This document shows positions 58,631 through 64,000 of a stretch of DNA of 64,000 bases, piece after piece (within the stretch, counting starts at the first letter, position 1; each line of letters begins with the position of its first letter). Source of the stretch: Stratiolaelaps scimitus (Eukaryota > Arthropoda > Arachnida > Mesostigmata > Laelapidae); NCBI GenBank assembly GCA_019614645.1, contig JABWDB010000007.1:7267501-7331500 (forward strand), written 5' to 3'. Below the pieces are notes generated by a model. It saw only the letters and a list, made by a program, of their open reading frames with translations. It was not told the origin of the DNA and did not search any database. A program made the translations under genes and the position numbers.

Positions 58631-58640
58631 AAAAGGCACT

Positions 58641-58646
58641 TTTATT
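58641..58646 (-). terminator. possible polyadenylation signal of the 107-residue protein gene
   Basis: AATAAA on the minus strand about 175 bases beyond the stop codon; no nearer hexamer was seen. Confidence 0.35.
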
Positions 58647-58818
58647 GAAATCGATTCAACGGTGCGGGTGCACGTGTTTGGTCCCAATAACTTTTTGTTT
58701 TCGAAATATAAATATCCGTTGTTAATGAATGCTATAAGATAGCACTGAATTGAGCCCGCGCTGTTCTCTCGATCCTCGCACGCTGCTGTGAGTGCATAGA
58801 AATATATTGTAATCTATG

Positions 58819-60491
58819 TTATTTCTTCTTGCTCTTCCTCGAACCTTGGACACTATCCCCAGCGAGGTTTTCTTTGACGCCACCTCCTTCGGCCAGTGCT
58901 CCCTGAAGCCCGTTTAGACGAGGTTCCCGTAAGATCGACTCGAGCGACGTGGTTGCACTAAGCAGAACATCAAGAAGGTTTCGAAATGTTTCATCGCTGT
59001 CGTAGTTGCTACAGTGCACCTTTGTTGGTACGCGAATCTCGAAATTGAAATGGTGGTGGACACGGTAAGTTCGCGGGGCGGTTGCGATTAGCAGAGCCAT
59101 GCCTAGAAGTGCCATCCATGCGAAGGCCGCCTGTATTGCCTGCAAGTCAGAAAGGCACTACCGAGCACATCCATAAGTAAAATGCAGGAGGACAAATTGG
59201 GGTAATTTCCACCCCCATGTGAAAAACATGGGCGTGCCTGGCCGTACAGGGAAGACCGGACGCGATTGTCTGCGCTGGTGAGTCGGGTGGGTAAGACAAG
59301 TTGCCGGACAAGTCCCGTGAGAGGTGCTGCTATCTAATCCCTGCTGTGACGGACCACACAAGCGGGTGCGTGTAGTCTTCTCGGCGGGAGACTCTCTACT
59401 GTGGTTTTTTGAAGTACAATTGCAGACGATAAGATATGAGAGCATCATCACCTCATCATTCCTCCAGATTGGCGTTTGGGCGCGCGCCACTATGAGGTTA
59501 AATGAATAACGTAAGAATTATCCCCCATTTTATGGCCAAATGATCGAATTTCTCTGAATCACTCTACGCTTCGATGCCACCTGCAGGCATATAACTGTGT
59601 CACGATTGGCCAGACAATTGCACAGCGAACTAGTGACCATGCGGGGACTTCCCTGATAATCAGCAGGTAGATAACACATGGCCTCGTGGCCATGATTCAC
59701 CACAGATCTGCCGATCGTGACATCACAGGCGACATAAGCCTGCTGGTGCTATGCAAGCGTAGAATGATTTGGAGAATTCGATCATTTGGCCACGAAATGC
59801 GGGACATTAATTGCACCCGAAAACTGCAGACACACTCGTCGACTCAATTTTCAACAGGTGCCAGGCTATTATTGAAGCTAAGGCTGAGAGATATGAATTT
59901 TTGGCAAGGGCAAACAATCCAAATATCGTCACATTGGATATATTTATTTCGCTTTATTTTTCAACCAAAAAACATAACATGATCTGTTCAGTTGGAGTGG
60001 GGGGCACGACTATATAGCGTTTGTTCAGCTTTGATCATTTTCTCGTTTATATCAGCATCACAATGATATACGCATTATAAAGAATTCTCCAGCGCCAATA
60101 TAACGTCGCCGGGGATGTTCAAAATAGGCTAAGTGACAGTGTAAATTCGATGCAGAACCTACGTCTGTCTTGGTGAGTAACTAACTTTAATACCTATGTA
60201 AATACGATACAACAAAATGATGGAGTCATTCACTTTTTTTATGCAAATTACGACTCTGTACAACACATGCTCACTGGCCGATTCGGAACTATCGTGCATA
60301 AATCTAGTTATATTATACGTACTCTATAATATACCCTAGACATTTGCGTGGGGGCACTGAGAAGGAATCAACACAGAAAAATTACATTAGAAGATCTGGA
60401 TCATGAAAACAGCGGACGAGATTACGCATCGTATGATGAACGCCATGGGCCGAAATTCAAGCGAACGACATTCGGCGACTTCACTTACCAT
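58819..60491 (-). CDS. small secreted or signal-anchored protein, 107 residues, start codon alone in exon 1
   Basis: On the minus strand exon 1 contributes only the ATG at 60489-60491, directly before the donor ATG|GTAAGTGA. The next exon, 58819-59139, begins after the acceptor CTGACTTGCAG and runs 106 codons plus stop in phase 0. The N-terminus is AIQAAFAWMALLGMALLIATA after Met1, a signal peptide or signal anchor. The rest is hydrophilic and ends in KSKKK, which fits a K-x-K-x-x ER-retrieval pattern if the tail is cytosolic. I recognise no domain. An internal Met at 59115 could instead serve as start and still leave a signal sequence. The region right of 60491 is GC-rich and looks like a 5' UTR. 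Confidence 0.55.
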
Positions 60492-60499
60492 CGCGGTGA

Positions 60500-61537
60500 A
60501 AACAAAAAGCTAGGCTAGTCCGAGGCAGAGCTGAATACGAAGTAATCACCGGCGACAGTATTCGGTAGGCACAGGCTCACAGAGGCGCGCGCAATGCTCC
60601 GAGCACGACATCCCGTCTGAATGGGCCCAAGCGGCCGTCCATCGTTAACATTAAGCGAAGAAGAACATCTTCAAAGTGGCTCCAGTCTAAATGTTAAATA
60701 GAATTGTGATACGGAAGAGTCTGGTGCAATACTGGCGCCACACTTGCGCCGGTAAAGATTAAGGCCATAAGCGAAAACCTTCGAATTTCTCGGCCATGTG
60801 TCGAGGTAGAGATGGGACGAATTTAAATTGTATTATTGATTTTTTGTATGCACAAAGTAGATAATATATTGATTGGCATATAGTGTCGTACTTCGTAGTG
60901 GAACAAACAGCGACTCGGAGATGAAGCTAATGTGTTATAGAATCTATTAACGATATTTCGCATTGATCGCTCAGATCAGCGAAGTGCAACCATCCGATTT
61001 CTTGTCGATTATCGTTTTAATATCTCAATTACTGTAATTTCCAATTTAATTATATGGCGTTCGATTCTCTCATCGGAGAGACAAATCTCTTTGTGGTCTC
61101 TTCCGGAACTCCCGTTCATCGTCTTCAGATATGACGCTTGTGTATTACCAATTCCTTTTCACACTCTTTCGCAGGCGTCGATCGTAGTGCGCAACGCCAT
61201 GCTAACATAATATTAACACACCTCTTTCTGGGTATGGTCCTCGCCTGTACATTTGTTCCTGCTCGTGTATTGGTCCGCGTGAACACAAAAGAAGAGTTTG
61301 TCAGGACATTTACAAATCATTGTGAACATTTTATTGGCAATGCTTTCCAAACGCATACAAAATATCATTACATCGACTATCGTTGACATCTACATTGCAT
61401 CTATAGGCCACACGTTGAACAGACTTATTTTGCATATTTACAATTAATTTTCTATCATGGATCGATCCAGTATTCCATACTGGTGGGGCATATCAAGTCA
61501 CAGGTAGTAAACATTGTTGATACAGTTTTATATATAT

Positions 61538-61598
<61 letters not shown>

Positions 61599-62455
61599 TT
61601 AGTTAGGGTCTTTGAGGGCGAAAGACCGCAATATCCAGTTCATTTTCCTGGAATAGATAGGTTCCAACAAATACATCCCGAATGATTTCGATTTGCTCTT
61701 GGTCCTCGTTAGCAGCTGATCCGTCTGCTTTCTTGCTAGAGCTGAGGCTACCCTCGGCCTTAATTCGTTATTTAATATATCTGTGTATGTAGTTGGAATC
61801 GGAGCCTTGCACCACTGAGCTTTCCTCAAGTATCCTTCTCCGCAGACGCATTTTTTAAAATTTCCTTTTGCAATTTGAGGCCAACCGCCACAGCTCATCT
61901 TGCAGCAGAGTGATGTGAATTGAATTCAGGTATACAAAGGCTCATTGCTGTTTATAATATAACTCTCGCAAGTAAGAAAATGCATTCAATAAGAAAATTC
62001 ACTTAGTCAACTTCTAATATTTTATTCCCGCAACGTCCGGGGCGTGTTATTCTTAGCCATAGTAAGGTCGCACTCTTGTTAGTCAGTCATTTGTTCATGG
62101 GTTGGGGTGTCACAGAAATCTCATCAGTTGGTTTTTGTTCTATGAGAGAGTCGTTTCTGATATGCCCATTTTATACAATTAGATTTTAGATTTATGAACA
62201 AAACCAGACGGTGGCCAATACAATAACTTCAACTATGCGTTCATTTTACGAGATCGTCGGCCCAAATAGCATCGTGTCCACCTGATTAATTTCACCGAGT
62301 ATCCCTCCCCATCAGTGAGAAGGGTATGTTTGCACTTGAAATACGTGACCAATTGTGACCAACCTGTGGCGTGGCGTTAATAGAAATTGAACTTCTGAAA
62401 GCGCTTCATTGACTACGTTGAGTTCAGTTGAGGGAATAATTTTCCGGTGTCTTAC
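60500..62455. other. intergenic with a long TA microsatellite
   Basis: Apart from the TA run at 61530-61600, no feature is supported. A 99-codon frame on the minus strand (61599-61898) is the only open stretch with a plausible start context. Confidence 0.4.
61530..61600. repeat. long TA microsatellite
   Basis: About 70 bases of TA with one GA and one CA interruption, the longest simple repeat in the window. Confidence 0.95.
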
Positions 62456-62459
62456 GTAA

Positions 62460-62508
62460 ATGAAAATCATGAAATTGTGCCTATTTTTGATCCTCGCAGC
62501 AGGCTTCC
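62460..62508 (+). CDS. possible signal-peptide first exon
   Basis: The ATG at 62460 opens MKIMKLCLFLILAAGF followed by a donor-like C|GTAAGG. The peptide is a typical secretion signal. No matching second exon (phase 1) was found in the remaining 1.5 kb, so the gene, if real, continues beyond the window or the exon is chance. Confidence 0.25.
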
Positions 62509-62519
62509 GTAAGGACACT

Positions 62520-63520
62520 ATAGCATAATCTGAGATCCAGAGTTTCATCTTATTTAACAAGATCAATTATCAGTGAAAGATTAATGGAGGACGTGCAAAA
62601 TATTTGATTGATTTTCCTGCCAACGAACCTGTGTCAATTCACCGTTCTACATTTGGATTAGCTGGTTCGATCCCATCGGATATTTTTATATATATTTGGA
62701 ACAACGAAACGTGCATAGTATAAAACTGTTCACGGTATTGAACCGAGAGTTGTTACGAATGAGGTTACATTTTTAAAGTGTTTGTGGCAAAGAAAAAGCT
62801 CTTCAGAAAATGACTGCCAGGTGGCAGTGCTTTTTCGTTTAGAAGTATCTTCGGAGAGGTTTAATAGCAAACACTTTATTCAAAGGTATAATATAATATA
62901 GTGTTACAAGTCTTAATTTGGTCGATTCTACCAGTAAAATCTGTGTTACACATACGTGGGCCCGTTGTAATTATTGTATTAACTTTGTGGTACAATACAC
63001 GGACAAAATCAGTACTGCTATAGACCAAACGAAGAGCCGAAAAAATCGATACAATCACTGTTGTGGTCTCTCACGAAACGAATTGCCACTTACTCTAGCA
63101 CTGACGATACGAGGCCAGCTGGGAGTTATCTGCAAGGGAGGTAGCCATGTAGCAGTTGGCTTATTTGGAATATTGATCGAAGGGAATAGACAGTGGATTA
63201 TAGAAAATTCACCTTTAACCATTCCTGGACTCGACGAGAACTTCGGACTAGCGAGATTGCACAGATGCAAGGTACCTCATATACTAGATAGGTATTTAAT
63301 ATACTATATGCTAACATGAATGAGTATCGATATTAAGTGACATTCGTTTTTATTCGTGAAAAAACAAGAATCAAAACTAGGGAACAAAATATTTTTCTCA
63401 ATTATCTAAAGTGATTTCTTGAGGAGTGGAGAAAGGTATATTGACCGCGAGGCCATGCTTCTATTTTTTGTTGAATATTTTGAAACATGTATGTTTTTTA
63501 GAACGGACAGTCGATGCTGA
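62520..63520. other. no gene supported
   Basis: Frames open on both strands at 62918-63319 overlap each other and match no family I recognise. Confidence 0.35.
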
Positions 63521-63525
63521 CAATG

Positions 63526-63672
63526 AAGGTAAGCTAAAGGTGAAACTTTATTGGTTTTTTAAAGGAACTGCAGTTTTTACAGTGCTTAGGTTCTCTTATA
63601 TGTCACGGGACTCAAACCTGTGGCATATATACACGGGACTCGAACCTGCGGCCTCTGGCCTTTGGATGGACC
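63526..63672 (-). mobile_element. tRNA-derived SINE with LINE-like tail
   Basis: Read on the minus strand, it has a head with B box GGTTCGAGTCCCG, a second, decayed B-box-like GGTTTGAGTCCCG about 30 bases later, and the tail TGCAGTTCCTTTAAAAAACC then AATAAAG. It matches the copy at 1492. Confidence 0.6.
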
Positions 63673-64000
63673 CGAATACCAAATTTTTTTGTTAATTACT
63701 CGAAGAACAACTATCTATGTCAAAAGTTGAAGGTCATGAGTCTATTTGAGAGCTTTGGGCATGCTACAAATGCAATCAAAACTGGTGTGACTCTTTTTCG
63801 CCCGCCGCAGAGGTCAATCCACATCCAGTCCGTGCAACTCCGTGGTCTGTCGGTCCCTACGCCGCACAACGTCAAGTGTTTTCAGTTCATCAGAGTGAGA
63901 TGGCACGACCGTTTGACTGGACTTGCCCCAAAATGTTATGCTGTTATCGCATCACTTCGGCGTTTTAGGGGAGTAGGGGTGCCCATCGCTGGGTTGCTCC

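Noticed and set aside
61599..61898. 99-codon minus-strand frame MSCGGWPQ...
   Set aside because: The start context is fair and it has a few cysteines, but a frame of this length is expected by chance in 64 kb and there is no other support.
1..64000. CRISPR arrays, operons, rRNA genes or integrated virus
   Set aside because: No regularly spaced repeats with unique spacers, no prokaryotic gene packing, no rRNA sequence and no viral gene set were seen; the window is plainly eukaryotic nuclear DNA.

Overview
This 64 kb window is eukaryotic. Genes are split by GT-AG introns, polyadenylation signals are AATAAA, and long (TA)n microsatellites, tRNA-derived SINEs, decayed non-LTR retrotransposons and mariner relics are common. 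The gene content (a FACT-complex SSRP1 closest by eye to arthropod forms, a bee-venom-type group III secreted phospholipase A2, TATA-driven papain-family proteases, a luciferase-like acyl-CoA synthetase) suggests an arthropod, and a mite or other arachnid is my best guess. The taxon is inference; nothing in the sequence fixes it.

Layout. 1-4000: SINE copies, microsatellites and a GC-rich stretch leading to the first exon of a secreted group III phospholipase A2. 4074-17059 (+): the PLA2 gene in four exons with a 9 kb first intron; a second TATA-like signal and signal-peptide exon at 15301 could give an alternative product. 17060-25180: a gene-poor stretch with a mariner relic (19081-19420), a CAG-rich region (20240-20760) and a decayed LINE on the minus strand (22864-25060). 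25184-26304 (-): a 44-residue membrane micropeptide built from three tiny exons. 27100-27430: two SINEs in inverted orientation. 29800-37125 (+): SSRP1, 11 coding exons, complete. 37784-39251 and 46160-47627 (-): two nearly identical cysteine protease genes, each with a two-exon coding region and a TATA box, in direct repeat 8.38 kb apart. They are separated by a repeat graveyard (SINEs, a LINE reverse transcriptase fragment, an internally deleted mariner). 48770-49400: a second LINE reverse transcriptase relic (+). 50665-54306 (+): a five-exon multi-pass membrane protein of 531 residues that I do not recognise. 55083-56906 (-): an intronless acyl-CoA synthetase of the luciferase/4-coumarate ligase family. 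58641-60491 (-): a 107-residue secreted or membrane-anchored protein whose start codon sits alone in its own exon. 60500-64000: mostly featureless, with a long TA microsatellite, one possible signal-peptide exon and a SINE at the end.

The genes do not form one pathway. SSRP1 is a housekeeping chromatin gene. The PLA2 and the two proteases are secreted enzymes, probably digestive or salivary (inference). The acyl-CoA synthetase is metabolic. The most notable observations are: the PLA2 has alanine at both cysteine positions of one conserved disulfide; the 44-aa micropeptide gene is invisible to ordinary ORF calling; the duplicated protease exons are several times less diverged than their own intron; and a clearly nested SINE-in-SINE insertion and a SINE tail shared with the local LINE record the order of repeat activity. 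All exon joins were read by eye from splice signals and reading phase; no alignment or transcript data were available.
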